This document shows positions 1 to 11,659 of a DNA stretch of 64,000 nucleotides, in pieces. The stretch lies in assembly GCA_019022495.1 (NCBI GenBank), contig JAFEKR010000061.1, positions 1-64,000 of the forward strand, given 5' to 3'. Every line of letters begins with the position of its first letter. The stretch's first letter is position 1. A program made the translations under genes and the position numbers. The notes under the pieces are model-generated. The model was given only the letters and a program-made list of their open reading frames with translations. It was not told where the DNA came from and made no database searches. This DNA comes from Epichloe hybrida. Taxonomy: Eukaryota; Ascomycota; Sordariomycetes; Hypocreales; Clavicipitaceae.

Positions 1-642
1 TATACGGGGCAGGTGCTGCGACCGACCATTTTAGAATACCCGCTTAGGTGTCAATGTGCCTAGTAGAGTTCGTTGTACATCTCACTGTCAAACTTGACAA
101 AAAAAGACCAGCATCAATTCGTAGACGCTCGGGATCTGTCGCTGCACACACACGCCTTTACATAAGCCAGAAGTTCTTTGTTGCTGTGGATCTGTGGAAT
201 ATCAAAGTTAGTCAAAGCAATCATAATATAGTTTCAGTTTGTCTATCAGAAGCTCCTACTGAGCGTCCGTCCCCTCTTCACAATCTACCTGCCATGACCT
301 CTTACGCTGGAATTGAAAAAAACTGCGCCAAGGGCACGTTCTGTTCAAGCTCCTAGCCCCTTGGGAACTAGAACAGTGACCACTTCCAATCATCGGCGCG
401 GTCGGTGGCCGAGAGGCTGACGTGACTTTTGAGATGTACAATGCAGTATTACGGAGGTAGGGCGTAAGAAATTGCCAGGAGTTTGCGAGACACCCAATGT
501 CATAAAATGCAAGAAGCTGTGTGGGTACGTACCATCAGGCATTCCGCCAGATCGGTTGCCAAGCCATGTTGTTGGAGGAAGGTGCACTGTGGCACGGTAT
601 TCTTATTTCTTTAGGAAGGAGCCACAGCCCAGCCTCAATCAG

Positions 643-681
643 ACCTCACTCAAACCTCACTCAAACCTCACTCAAACCTCA
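643..681. repeat. 11-bp tandem repeat (ACCTCACTCAA)n
   Basis: Three exact head-to-tail copies of ACCTCACTCAA followed by a partial fourth. It lies in intergenic sequence and has no visible coding role. Confidence 0.9.
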
Positions 682-816
682 AAGCCTCGCAGCCTCCAAA
701 ACCAAAAGCCACTCTGCACTTGACGATGCTCTTTTCCTTCCCGGGGCTCAAGTTGCGAGCTTAACCAAGTCGAGTCAAATGATCGGTGGTTGTCGGAGGA
801 CGGCCACGGCCCTGTG

Positions 817-842
817 CCCTGCCCTGCCCTGCCCTGCCCTGC
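817..842. repeat. CCCTG pentanucleotide microsatellite
   Basis: Five consecutive CCCTG units run into a final CCTG. This is an ordinary slippage-type microsatellite in the gene-free left end. Confidence 0.9.
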
Positions 843-1610
843 CTGTTCATCTCATCGGGCACAAAACAGGTGGTGTGACGGTGGAGCTTGGCCGTACGTA
901 CTTTACTTTCTCGACAAGCTGCCAGATCTGTGCAAGATTCAATGGGTCCGCCCGGCACTTGGCAACTCTTTCGTACGTACGGTTGAGTAACTCCGTGCTC
1001 AACGCCAAGGAAATTGGCTGGCGACTTGGCTCAGCGTTGCTCCCTCGAAGGGCCGCACCCTCGCACTTTGTACGGACGCCCATCGGATGAATCGATCAGA
1101 CAAGCGGGCCAATACGAACACGTCCCCTGGGTGTCCCTACAAGGCTTCTGACACAACCACTACGCACATACATAGTACATATGTAACGGGCCAATCTGTA
1201 CGTACACAACTTGGATGCCACAATGGCTGGTGAAAGAAAGCACTGGAAATAGGATACTCTCCACTGTCCACCCAACTCAACAACGTTTCATTCTCGTCGA
1301 CCCGTGGATGCAATTGAACTCGGCGCCCTTTGCCCCAGCGCCATCTTTCGATAGAACTGTGAGCCTCAACATGGCGCATATCGTTACTGTCCAACTGTAT
1401 CAGACACTTTGATTGCAATGCTTGTTCAATTTGCCCATGAGTATTGGGTTACTTCTGATCGGAAGTGCGATATTGATGGCAAATGGTCATGGAACTGAAT
1501 CAAGCCCATCTCCGGTTCCAAGTAGCTCGGCGGTTCTAGGTCTACCCGAAGCCCCGCATGCTGTGGTCGCCCTAAGCCGTTGACATTTCTTCATGGAGAC
1601 GACATCATGG

Positions 1611-1643
1611 TACTCCGTAATTCATGGAGTTTATTACGGAGTA
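1611..1643. repeat. Inverted repeat, TACTCCGTAAT arms
   Basis: Perfect 11-bp arms, TACTCCGTAAT (1611-1621) and ATTACGGAGTA (1633-1643), are separated by 11 bp. It is one of several palindromes built on the same TCCGTA core in the left arm. Confidence 0.9.
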
Positions 1644-2748
1644 GGTGGATAATACAGCTAGGGAGCCCGGCCCGCCTCGAGGGGGGGCCGTTGGCGTGAA
1701 AGCTGTTTGCCGGAAATTTAAGCGGCAGGTCTATGGAGCAATTTTGGCCCAAACCCAAATTTTCCCTACTGGCTAGTTCGTCAACTGCCCCAGTCTCTTC
1801 CCATTAGAGCAGGTTGACCCCCATGAAGATTGGCTGTCAATTGGTCACATGGCTGACTCGGGCGTAAAGCCACAGTTGATGGAACGTCAAGTCTCGAAGA
1901 CTCGGAAGGTCCAAGAATACGGGTTCTACAGTGGGTGTAGATGACTTTGCTCCCTGATCTCTCGAGCGTTCTACCAGCGAGAAGCGAGTTTCCCAGCGTC
2001 GTCACGTGTGCCTGTGCTGCTGCGTCAATGGTGGCCTCGCCTAAAGCTTCGACTCCGCCGGGTTCCAGCTGCGTTTGCTGAGTTGAGTGAATCATGAAAT
2101 CTTAATGGCGCTCGCCAATCCATCGGAGTGTTTTGCGACACAGACAAAAAGAGCACTTGTTGAAGTCATCTGTATCAAGACCTGTGCCGCTTTCCTGATG
2201 TAGCTTCATGGACACCCTCCAGAGGAGATGTCAACAGCCCGAGAACAATACATACATAAGTCCGGAAGCTCGGAAGCTCGGAAGCACCGCAACACGGCAG
2301 CACGGCAAGTGAGGATCCAAAACATCATCCGCTGTCAAAACGGCGATACAAGCAGCAACTGCATAGGCTTAAAAAAATCAGGCGTCACAAGTTACAACCC
2401 TCCTTGTCCCAAACTCTGGCTATCGTCATGAGAGGTGGCGCCACTTAGATCCACATCGGGTATCAAAAGCAACCCATGGAACAGTCCGTACCTATTTGCC
2501 TTGTCGCACCCGGATTTTGATCCGAAATTTGATAGCACCTCCCTCATACCGCTTCTCGTCGCCATGTGCAGCTCCCATGGCGTCAGCTACATATGTACTT
2601 AGTACCGGAGGCGTGAAGCGAACTTCATAGTACATACGGACTATGCCATGGCATAATATGGATTCTTTTCTTGCCAGCCCCCAGTCCGTACACCGCTGCC
2701 ACGTTCACCCCCCGACTCCCCTTCTGCCTCATTTACGGATGTATGTAC

Positions 2749-2781
2749 GGACTACTCCGTATTACGGATTACATGTAGTCC
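2749..2781. repeat. Nested inverted repeat with TCCGTA core
   Basis: The inner arms TCCGTA (2756-2761) and TACGGA (2763-2768) flank a single T. Outer arms GGACTAC (2749-2755) and GTAGTCC (2775-2781) enclose them, so the element could fold as a stacked hairpin. Confidence 0.85.
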
Positions 2782-3201
2782 ACAATTCAAAACTCCGTGA
2801 ATGCCCCCACAAGACATCATCGGCATTCTCCAATTCGCGCTTGTCAACCTACATGTATGGCGCTTGGTCCCTTAGAGGATCCAGGGAAATCAAGGGACAC
2901 TCCGCTCTTGTGCAGGAATCTCCAAGGAACTTAAAGCGCCTATCACGGCTATGCTCGATATCAACAAAGTATACAGTACCATGAGTGGAAGCCCCGGTAC
3001 TCGCTCGACTCTCGGGCATCCAGTATTCTTGCCCGTACAGGGTCTCATGTACATCCCTACTTGTTCATGTGTCGTCGCTCTTTGAATCCCTGCTTCCCAT
3101 GTGCACGAGTCCACCCCGAGCGAGCTTCGTCCTCAATCCGGAACAGCCCCAACAGTGGAGTGCCGTGGTCTTGTCATGACCGCTATCACTCTCCAGTTAG
3201 T

Positions 3202-3217
3202 CTACATGTACATGTAG
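3202..3217. repeat. 16-bp perfect palindrome
   Basis: CTACATGTACATGTAG equals its own reverse complement. TACATGTA motifs recur elsewhere in the first 9 kb. Confidence 0.85.
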
Positions 3218-4068
3218 CTTCATTCACATCACAGTCCGTATCTTGGAAAGCGAGGCCATGAGACGCTTCATCACACTCCCTCACTTCTCACCTTGTTTTC
3301 GAGGGGCGGCGCTCCTGAACTCGACCACTGTGTTCTGTCGATCCGCTCATTGCCCTCTAGGTCCGTATGTATGTACTCGGTGAATGGCCATACAAAACAT
3401 AGTAGTATGATAGTATCTGGCACCTACCGGTTACAAGCGAGACATGACACTCCCCCACCGCAGACGCGCACGCGCTGGCACACGCCCTTCCTGGGCCCCC
3501 TTGGCTGGATGGATCTCCTCTCAAATCTCTTGGGATACTGGCCTCGGAACTCTGCAAGTCTACGGGCTCTTGATCTCCGGCATTGTTCCGGGAGGCACAA
3601 ATTTCAGTGCATTTCTTAAATTAACGATGAGATGCTGCCAACGATTGTGGTGTCTTGCTTGGCATCATGACATATGTAGAGCTGGATGCGGAGCCAGCTC
3701 CGTCAAGCTAATTAAGATAGGCCAGGTTTAGAGTCGTCCTGACAAGCCGCAATGTGCAGACATCTCCTCTCGGCAGTACGGAGGAGTACATCTAAACGGT
3801 TGAAGCCAGAACCAGAACCACAACCAGAACCCTGCTTGCTCACCAGCCTTCCTGCAGCAATCCCCTGTTTGATCCCACTGGTCTTGACTGGCAGAGCTCC
3901 CTTGCTCCAGTCCCCCGTCTGCCAGTCACACAAAACCCGACCCTGAGGCGCCGATCAATCTTCATTGTATCGTACATGCTTTTGAAAGCTACGCCCCGGA
4001 CCATTCATTTCCTGGTCCATTTTGTGCCTAGCCTCGAGGGAGGCGTCAAGCAGCCAGCAAGGACGGAT

Positions 4069-4091
4069 TACATACATACATACATACATAC
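4069..4091. repeat. CATA tetranucleotide microsatellite
   Basis: Repeated CATA/TACA units in intergenic sequence about 650 bp before the transcription factor start codon. Confidence 0.9.
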
Positions 4092-4737
4092 AATGTAGCC
4101 GGGGACAGGAAACCTTGAACTCTTTTCCCATCCAATATCTCCCGGATGCTTGTCGCGCTATCATTGCTCACAGATACATAGATTCCCCAGGGTTGTATTA
4201 CGAAGCATATTGATTTCACCCTGTCAGAGAGTGTCACTGTGCTGCGCCTTGTTTCACACCAGCCAGCTGCTCCGGCATCAAACGGATGTATATCCGCTTC
4301 GGTGTCGCTGCCCAGATTCCCTCTTTGGTTTCTTCGTGTCTATCAGTCCCGTCTCATCTTTTCGGACCAGACAGTTGATCATTTTCTCAATAATTCATTC
4401 ATTTTCTTCAAATCCCCCGTGTTTTGGATCCTACACTTTTTGAAGCGTGTCGAATCAACTGGGCTATACTTCTCCAGAACATCCCGACGAAGCGCGCGCG
4501 CGCGCGGGAATCTATTGCAACACAATACCTACCCACCAACTCCCTGCCTCACGACAAAAGCTGTCATATAGCTAAAAGGCCGTCTGTCACCATCTCCGGC
4601 GGTTTCGCAACGCTGACGCCAAATTCCCTCCTTGTTCTTGTCTCGCCATCTCTCACAAACATTTCAGACAGATTGTTGGGTTTTCAAGGTCGCCGCTGAA
4701 CATCTACGATCAAATAGCCCGTCTTGGGGAGCCAGAC

Positions 4738-6838
4738 ATGGATACTCCATCCATGTTGTCAAGAACCAGGCCATTGGATACATCTTCATCGCTACTGAGC
4801 CCTTGCCCTAGCCTTCTGTTTCCAGATCACAACTCGGATCGAAACTTGGCTTGGGAGACCCAAGGTGCAAGAGCAGATATATCTGCTCGTACGCGGGCAT
4901 ATCCATCTCCTCCCATGGACACGGCGCCGACCGCGCCGACCGTGCCGACAAATGACCCTCGAGAGCTCTACAATCCGAGTCGAGGTTCCAGTACTTTCTC
5001 GGCAGAGAGCGTCGAAGATGTCTACTCGACAAAGCGACCTTTCGATGTCCGACTGCAGTTACCACCTCCACAGGCACCAATGCCACCCGCGATTTTCCCT
5101 AGCTCATATCCGCAAAGACCAGCAATGGAGCGCCCTTGCAGTTATCGAGGACCAGTCGCCCACCCAAATAAATATTTGCTTCATGAACCGCAGCACGGGA
5201 TGAATCAGGGTCAGAGCCCTCAGCACTCTGCAGCAGTAGCAGCTGCTGCCGGCTCAAGATCAGGCGCTGAACTAGGTCAGTCTGGTGCGTCTACTTGTGC
5301 AGACAGCCAAGCCGTCAGATCACCAAAAGCTCAAAGGAAAACCAAGGGCCATGTTGCGTCTGCATGTGTGCCTTGCAAGAGAGCTCATCTCAGGTAAGCC
5401 CTTTCTATTTACTCTCCTTGCATTCAGTCTTGAAATGTGTGGTTTATTGGTGTTAACAGTATCTTTTCTTTCTAGGTGTGATGGTAAGTTGATTTATTTT
5501 GATAGCTAGTAGAAAGGGGTCGAGATTGGCCTAATGGAGAGGAGACGAAATCGCTAACAAATTTGTATAGCACAGCGGCCATGTTCAAGATGTATAAGCA
5601 ACGGCAAGGAGGATGCTTGCGTGGACGTACAGCACAAAAAACGAGGAAGACCCCGACTTCGAGACGACAGAGACACGCGGTTTGACAATATTCGTCAGAC
5701 ACATGCACATTCTCGCGATATGTCCCCCCGACGCCCTGTAGACATTCATCCTTCCAGTGGTCCCGGTTCATTCGACGAGCATTATCAACGGCACACGTCA
5801 TCCCGTGCCTCGGGCATTGCAGCAGGCCGTGGGTTCTCAGCTAGATCAGGCGAGTCGGCGCACCCGTCTTCTGATGCAAACAGCTACAATACTCCTCTGT
5901 CTGCCACCAGTAGCTCACAAGAACCCGTCGCCTACCTGAACATGAGTCTTGACTTTATCAAAGGATCCATGCCGTTTTGGGATATCCTTGGTTTGCCAAA
6001 CATGGCGGGAAGGAGTCTGGGTGACATCGTTTTGCCAGCCGAACTTGAAAAAATCTCGGCTATTTATTCTTATTTCAACAATGAGCAGAGGAGGAGAGAA
6101 CCAAACTATCTTCCTCCAATTCTGGGACGTGGCTCTCAGAGTATACAAGGGCTGGGCTTCGCCATGGAGGACTTTGGGCGGTTCCCGCTCAGTTTTCAAG
6201 ACCATCTCGCATTTGTCGGTGCCGGCAGATTTACAAGACCCTTGGCCATCCGTGCAGGGCTTGCCAAGGAAGGGTCGTTCTACTTCATCGTGCTGTTACT
6301 GACATTACCCACGAGGCCTCCTCCACCACAACACGCACAGCACGCACAGCACGCCCCGTCTGTCATGAATGCGCAAGGGAGTCGGTCAGCATCATCATAT
6401 CAGCGAATGAGCCCTGAGACCATGTTCGCTCAGCGCATACCTTTCGATCCGGTCAAAGCTCGCCCGGGCGGTGAGCACCTTCATACGGCAACCCTTCAGC
6501 GTGAGAATCCCTCTCCCGGCCAGTCTTCCCGACCTTCGGTTTTCACAGGCCACGGCTTCGGTCAAGCTGGAAGGTCCCAGTCATTTCAGTGCACGCACGA
6601 CAAGCAGCTGCCAGAAGGCCTACCGTATCGTGGAATTGCGGAAGAATCAAACGCGCGCAAGCCTTCCGATTCTCAATCGAGCTTTCAGCTTCCGCCCATA
6701 CGACCACAGCCCATTCAAACAGTTTCGTCAGGAGTACCGACCGGCGGCTATGGCGAAAGATCCAAACGTCTTGCCATTGGTGGCCTATTGGGGGACTCGG
6801 AAGAGCCGTTCAGGCCTCGCGACAATGGGCGACGATGA
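4738..6838 (+). CDS. Zn2Cys6 fungal transcription factor with PAS-like central region
   Basis: Probable nuclear DNA-binding regulator. Three exons fit: 4738-5393, an 8-nt microexon 5476-5483, and 5571-6838, joined by GT-AG introns in matching phase. The splicing builds the binuclear cluster: ACVPCKRAHL in exon 1, the next Cys and Asp in the microexon, and RPCSRCISNGKEDAC in exon 3, giving the six cysteines. A basic KKRGRPRLRD segment follows. The N-terminal ~200 residues are Ser/Pro-rich and look disordered. A central block around PNYLPPIL to FYFIVLLL resembles the PAS-like part of a widespread Sordariomycete family. The tail is Gln/Pro/Ser-rich. The first in-frame ATG was taken as start. A 16-bp direct repeat spans the stop codon. 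Target genes are unknown, and I do not recognise a named orthologue. Confidence 0.85.
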
Positions 6839-7750
6839 GCAATGGGCGACGATGAGTCGAACAGATGGGTGGGTCATTGTACTATTTTCGTCCAGCGTTT
6901 CCAATTTCAAACTCGCTTCGCTGCAACATCATCTTTTCCAAGTGCGAGGATTCAGACCGACTTTGGCTCAACGTTGGCTCGCGGACATGGGATGGACATG
7001 GACGTTTGCAAAGAGAATGGAGGGGACGAGCGGAGGATTCTTGTTTCTCAAGTCAATATCAAACCTAATCATACACATGATTTACTCTCATTTTTTGTTT
7101 CTTATTTTGTCGTCATCGCTTGCAAACATTTCGCCGTTTGAAATCTGGTTAGCAAGGTATGGTAGTCATGGGGGCAAACTGACGAGGCTCCCGGAGAGAG
7201 GCCCCCTATGCTACAAGGACCGTCGGCGTCGTGTATAATAGAATAGAATAGAGTTGAATGTTGACGGTGGCGACACAGAGGAGAGTTTGGACATTCACAG
7301 TCATTAGGGACGCTATACCCAGGAAGTTGAGGGACCAAAGGAGGTTATTTTCTAGTATTCGATGAATCGATAGCATATCTACCTTTTTTAATTTACTTTC
7401 ATCTTACGTGCCAACACTTGCTTTGAATTAAGAACGTGTCTGCATATAGAAACAATGCCCAATGTTTATCTACATGGCACAACCAGATGATTCTCCATGA
7501 TGCGGCGTGCCGGAATATCAAAAGCTGATGAAGCCTTGGTTCAGAAAGCATGCAACACGCTGAAGAGAAGGTGGGTATGTACGGACTACATGGACGAAAA
7601 CGCAAAAGCAACGAAGCTTTCAGGGAGTCGCACCCGCACCCGAGGTGTCTTTATCGTGTCCGCGCGTGCTCGCGAGATGGATGGCCTAATCCGTACTCCG
7701 TAGAAAGGCGGCATTGGAACCCGCGGAGATGTTCTTTTTTGATTGTGTGT

Positions 7751-7773
7751 AGTCCGTATGTACGGATCCGTAC
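7751..7773. repeat. TCCGTA palindrome cluster
   Basis: TCCGTA and TACGGA around a TG spacer (7753-7766) overlap the perfect palindrome GTACGGATCCGTAC (7760-7773). A related TACGGATCCGTA palindrome occurs at 13807-13818. Confidence 0.85.
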
Positions 7774-8551
7774 ACACGACAAGCCAACTCTCCCGTAATC
7801 TTCTTCTCTTGGTCAGACAACGGTCCTTGTCAATACGAATTATGGACCCAGTCGCCGAGGATTTCTCAAAGGGAACTGGTTCAAACTACATGTACTGTAT
7901 GTGCTTGGGATTGATTGGTTCTACGGATTAGGTAGGTTCCTCTCTTTTTTTGAGCTCGGCAGATGGGATCGAAGACGTCGCACGCAAATTCTACGGCTAT
8001 CGGTCGGTCGGGTTTCCCAGCCCATTCACATTCATGTCATATGTACTCCGTACATGTGTACCAACCAAGGGTGTGTGCGGTGTGTGTGTGTGTGTGTCCC
8101 GAGGAGGGAAAAGGGGGCGGGGGGTTCACCGTGCGTGGGGGTGGTAATACTTGCAGATCAGACTAAATGTATACATTACGGAGAAGATGGCGTTGAAGAG
8201 AAACCGTTGCGACGTTCCAACGTCTTCACTTGTTGGCTTGCCGGGATGAGGAAGGCGAGGCCAGGGTGAGGAGTTTGATTGATTTCGCCTGGAAAGGACG
8301 GGGAATTTTTTTAATTTTAATTTTAATTTTTTTACGGATTTCCTAATCCATCTCCTTGATCCCTGTTTTTCGGCCTTGTCTCCTGGGGCCTATGTATCAC
8401 GGCAGTTACATTGATTGTATGGCTCGAGATTTGCGACTGGCCTGATTCCCTGGAGAAATCCGCCGTGGGTAACGCGGTGTCTGGCGCCATCTGCATCGAT
8501 TTGCGCCGGTGCCCTGGTCTGGCACCTGACAACCTAATAACACCGAACACT

Positions 8552-8580
8552 TGGCACCACCTGGCACCACCTGGCAACCT
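8552..8580. repeat. Short tandem repeat, GGCACCACCT unit
   Basis: Two near-exact GGCACCACCT units and a shorter third (GGCAACCT) occur in tandem in intergenic DNA. Confidence 0.8.
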
Positions 8581-9289
8581 GGTATCATGGCATCCTGGGA
8601 CGGTTGGTTGGGGGCTGCTCTCTGTCTCCTCCGATGACGTTGAGCAGGGCGAGGGAGAACGTCGGGCTTGGCTTGGGTTGGCCGGATGTCGCCGTGTTAT
8701 TATGTATAAACTGAACTTCCCTTGCCGGCATGCACAAGCACATGTGCATGTACGGACTATGTACGGGACTACGGGACTACGGACTACATGAATGTATGTA
8801 CAGGCTCCACCAGACAGACACATGCAGCGACGCAGCGACGAGGGGGCTGACTCAGTGTGGTTCCGATTGGGCGGACGGGGCCGGAGGAGCCGTGTCAGTC
8901 CATTCATTCATTCATTGACCGGTGGGATGGACCAACTCTCAGCTCCTGTTCAGAATCAGGATCAGGCCGAGCGGAATAAAGGAAAACCCGAGAGAGAGTC
9001 ACGTGCCTTCGCGATGCACTTCGCACGTCCAAACCACCAAGTTTTGGCGTGGAGTCAGTCAAAGATTTGCATGTCTTCGACCTCGACCTCGACCCCACTG
9101 GAGTATTGACAACCCGTGGTTGCGCATACAATACTTTACTCCTCTGCTCGGTTTCAAGGCTGTGAACGGGGGTGCATCAAGTATTTGCGCATGCCCTCCC
9201 TCTTCTGCCTGACCTCATGCCACATGTCTGATGCTAACAGCTTCAGCCAGTGGGGATGCGGATGCCATTGCAACCAATCTTGAGCCCCG

Positions 9290-11247
9290 ATGCAGCCTGC
9301 AGGCCAGCAAATGGACCACATGGACGTCGACAGCCCTTCGGGTACCAAGCGGAAAGCAGAAGATATACCCGATGGGCCCCGACCTGCCCGTCGTATCAAG
9401 GTAAGTTTTCCACAATTGCCAACGGAGGAGGGGGGGCACTGCATCAATGTCTGTTCCGAGCGTAGACTTGGCCCTCAATCCAGCTGGGCTTTTGCTAAAC
9501 ACGCATCTCTTCGTCAAAACAGGCCTTGGACCCAGATGTAGTCAACAAGATTGCAGCAGGTGAAATTATTGTCGCCCCTGTACATGCTCTCAAGGAGCTG
9601 ATAGAGAATGCCGTTGATGCTGGTTCCACGGCTTTGGATATTCTCGTCAAGGACGGTGGATTGAAGCTTCTTCAAATCACAGATAATGGCTGTGGGATTG
9701 AGGTGTGTGTCCTGAATGGGGATTTCTTTCCTCTCTACCTTTCTTCCGTGTTGTCCTCTCTGTCAAAGTACCACCGCCAACAATTTTTTTTTTTCAAAAG
9801 AAAGACGATTTGGCTATCCTGTGTGAACGGCATACCACGAGCAAAATCAAGGCCTTTGAGGACCTGTCATCTATAGAGACATATGGATTTCGAGGAGAGG
9901 CTCTCGCGAGCATCAGCCACATCGCCCATTTATCAGTGACGACCAAGACCAAAAATTCAACCTTGGCATGGCGGGCTCATTATCAGGATGGACGTCTGGC
10001 GGCTCCTAAGCCCGGCCAGCCTGTAGAGCCAAAGGCGGTGGCAGGTCGGCCAGGGACCCAGATCACAGTAGAGGACTTGTTCTTCAACATTCCAACTCGT
10101 AGGAAAGCGTTCCGATCCCATGCCGACGAATTCAATAAGATCCTTGATATGGTCGGACGTTACTCTGTCCACTGCAAAGGTGTGGGCTTCACTTGCAAAA
10201 AGGCCGGAGAAGCCTCCAGTAGCTTGTCCATTCAGAGCCAGTCTACTACGTCTGACCGGATTCGACAGATTTACGGAAGTAGTGTAGCCAACGAGCTGGT
10301 CGAATTCGAAGCCGCAGATGATCGTTGGGGTTTCAGGGCGCATGTCCTGGCCACCAATGCAAATTACCACATCAAGAAAACGACGTTCCTACTTTTCATC
10401 AATAGCCGAAGCGTGGAGTCTTCTCATTTGAAAAAGGCGCTCGAACAGACCTATGTCAACTTCCTCCCCAAGGGAGGCCACCCCTTCATCTACCTAAGTC
10501 TCCAGATCGAGCCAGCTCGCGTCGACGTCAATGTTCATCCGACGAAGCGGGAGGTCCATTTCCTCAACGAAGATGAGATTGTGCAGGCGGTTTGCACGGA
10601 GCTTGAATCACAGCTGGCGAGTGTCGACACAAGCCGAACGTTCAGGACACAAGCCCTGCTCCCGGGGGCCATGCCAGTATCCGACGCAACGGGCGAGGAC
10701 GAGGAGCCTGCTCCGAAGTTCATATCCATGGCCCGCCGAAGCCGAGAAGAAAGGCCTCGATGCCTCGGACAACGACTTCCCCCTGGACGCCATTGTCGAC
10801 AAAGTGGCCGGCCAGCTTGTCGAACGGAGAGAGATGCTTCAGGAGTACTTTTCGCTGGAGATTTCCCCGGCGGGAGAGTTGATTTCGATCCCCCTCATGG
10901 TAAAAGGGTACACGCCTCCGTTGTCGAAGCTCCCGCGGTTTCTGCTACGTCTCGGGCCCAACGTCCGCTGGACTGAAGAGAAGGCCTGTTTTGCAACGTT
11001 TCTGCGGGAGCTGGCGACGTTTCATGTGCCGGAGCAACTGCCCGTCCCGCCGGTGCCCGGGCACGACAGCGAGGAAACTGTTCCGGCGGAGGTGAAGAAG
11101 AGAAGGCAGCATGTGAGGTGGGCGGTGGAGAATATATTTTTCCCGGCGTTCAAGACGGAATTGGTGGCCACCGAGACCCTCATGAACGGGGGCATCCTGG
11201 AAGTGGCGAGCCTGAAGGGTTTGTACCGTGTATTTGAGCGGTGCTGA
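9290..11247 (+). CDS. mlh1: DNA mismatch repair protein MLH1, apparently disrupted by internal deletion and frameshift
   Basis: MutL-family protein that pairs with Pms1 in post-replicative mismatch repair. Exons 9290-9400, 9523-9702 and 9801 onward join cleanly. The N-terminal GHKL ATPase is complete: [29 protein letters not shown] and [13 protein letters not shown]. The transducer domain runs through [14 protein letters not shown]. At about 10705-10735 the homology jumps into another frame and resumes at [11 protein letters not shown], which belongs deep in the C-terminal dimerisation domain. It then reads to the typical MLH1 end, FERC, stop 11245-11247. About 407 plus 171 codons are present, against 769 residues in yeast and 756 in human, so the linker and the start of the C-terminal domain are missing. 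No intron rescues the frame. It could be a pseudogene, a natural deletion, or an assembly or base-calling error. Identity is certain; functionality is doubtful. Confidence 0.85.
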
Positions 11248-11326
11248 TTGGGATGTGATGCATTTGCTTGGGAGCTTGATTAATGTCCGTCCGTGTGTGT
11301 ACGACAATTAATGTGGGGATTTGTCC

Positions 11327-11350
11327 TTTTTTTTTTTAAAAAAAAAAAAA
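11327..11350. repeat. T11/A13 homopolymer palindrome
   Basis: Eleven T are followed directly by thirteen A, about 80 bp after the MLH1 stop. A second tract of about 17 A (11643-11659) sits next to the SYO1 stop codon. They occupy the space between two convergent genes and may lie in 3' UTRs. Confidence 0.8.
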
Positions 11351-11659
11351 TCGTACACAGGTCAGCGCATGTTTTGCTACAACATAATTGCAACGTTCAC
11401 ACACAAATCCACGCTTCAATAGAATAGAGTATCAAATATCTCTTGTGTCATAAAATGTCACTCCATCGTCAATCGTCAATCGTCATGCAATGCAATGCAA
11501 TGTAATGGGATAAATCGACTCGTTGCTCCCTTTTCTCCAAAACTTGTTTTGATATACCCAGGTCTCATGCATACCTATCCAAATTGCCCGCCCATGATTT
11601 TTTTGTGGAATAAAAACATCCCATCTACTCCGTACTATAGCCAAAAAAAAAAAAAAAAA

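Larger units (their letters stand above)
1..4737. other. Long gene-free intergenic region at left end
   Basis: No open frame here has a recognisable protein or a convincing intron-exon chain. The stretch is rich in short tandem repeats, homopolymers and palindromes based on TCCGTA/TACGGA and TACATGTA, some listed separately. The last few hundred bases (about 4240-4737) are pyrimidine-rich and probably hold the promoter and 5' UTR of the transcription factor gene that starts at 4738. A distal exon, a non-coding RNA or a decayed gene cannot be excluded from sequence alone. Confidence 0.6.
6839..9289. other. Intergenic region without a supported gene
   Basis: About 2.45 kb with no frame that resembles a known protein or shows consistent splice signals. 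It contains TCCGTA palindromes (7751-7773), GT and CATT microsatellites (around 8080 and 8901), A/T homopolymer tracts near 8310-8330 and a short GGCACCACCT tandem repeat. The right end presumably includes the promoter of the MLH1 gene. Confidence 0.6.

Noticed and set aside
397..440. tRNA-Ser-like 5' half (TGGCCGAGAGGCTGA followed by TTTTGAGAT)
   Set aside because: The D-arm resemblance is fair, but no T arm or complementary acceptor strand follows within 100 nt, so no tRNA can fold.
9705..9800. Upstream extension of the long MLH1 frame before 9801
   Set aside because: This is intron 2: GTGTGT donor, poly-T tract and AAAAG acceptor; the conserved GIE-KDDL join needs its removal.
10677..10742. 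Intron in mlh1 that would restore the frame
   Set aside because: GTATCC...CGAAG is possible on paper but has no branch site, removes conserved-type sequence and would not supply the missing domain.
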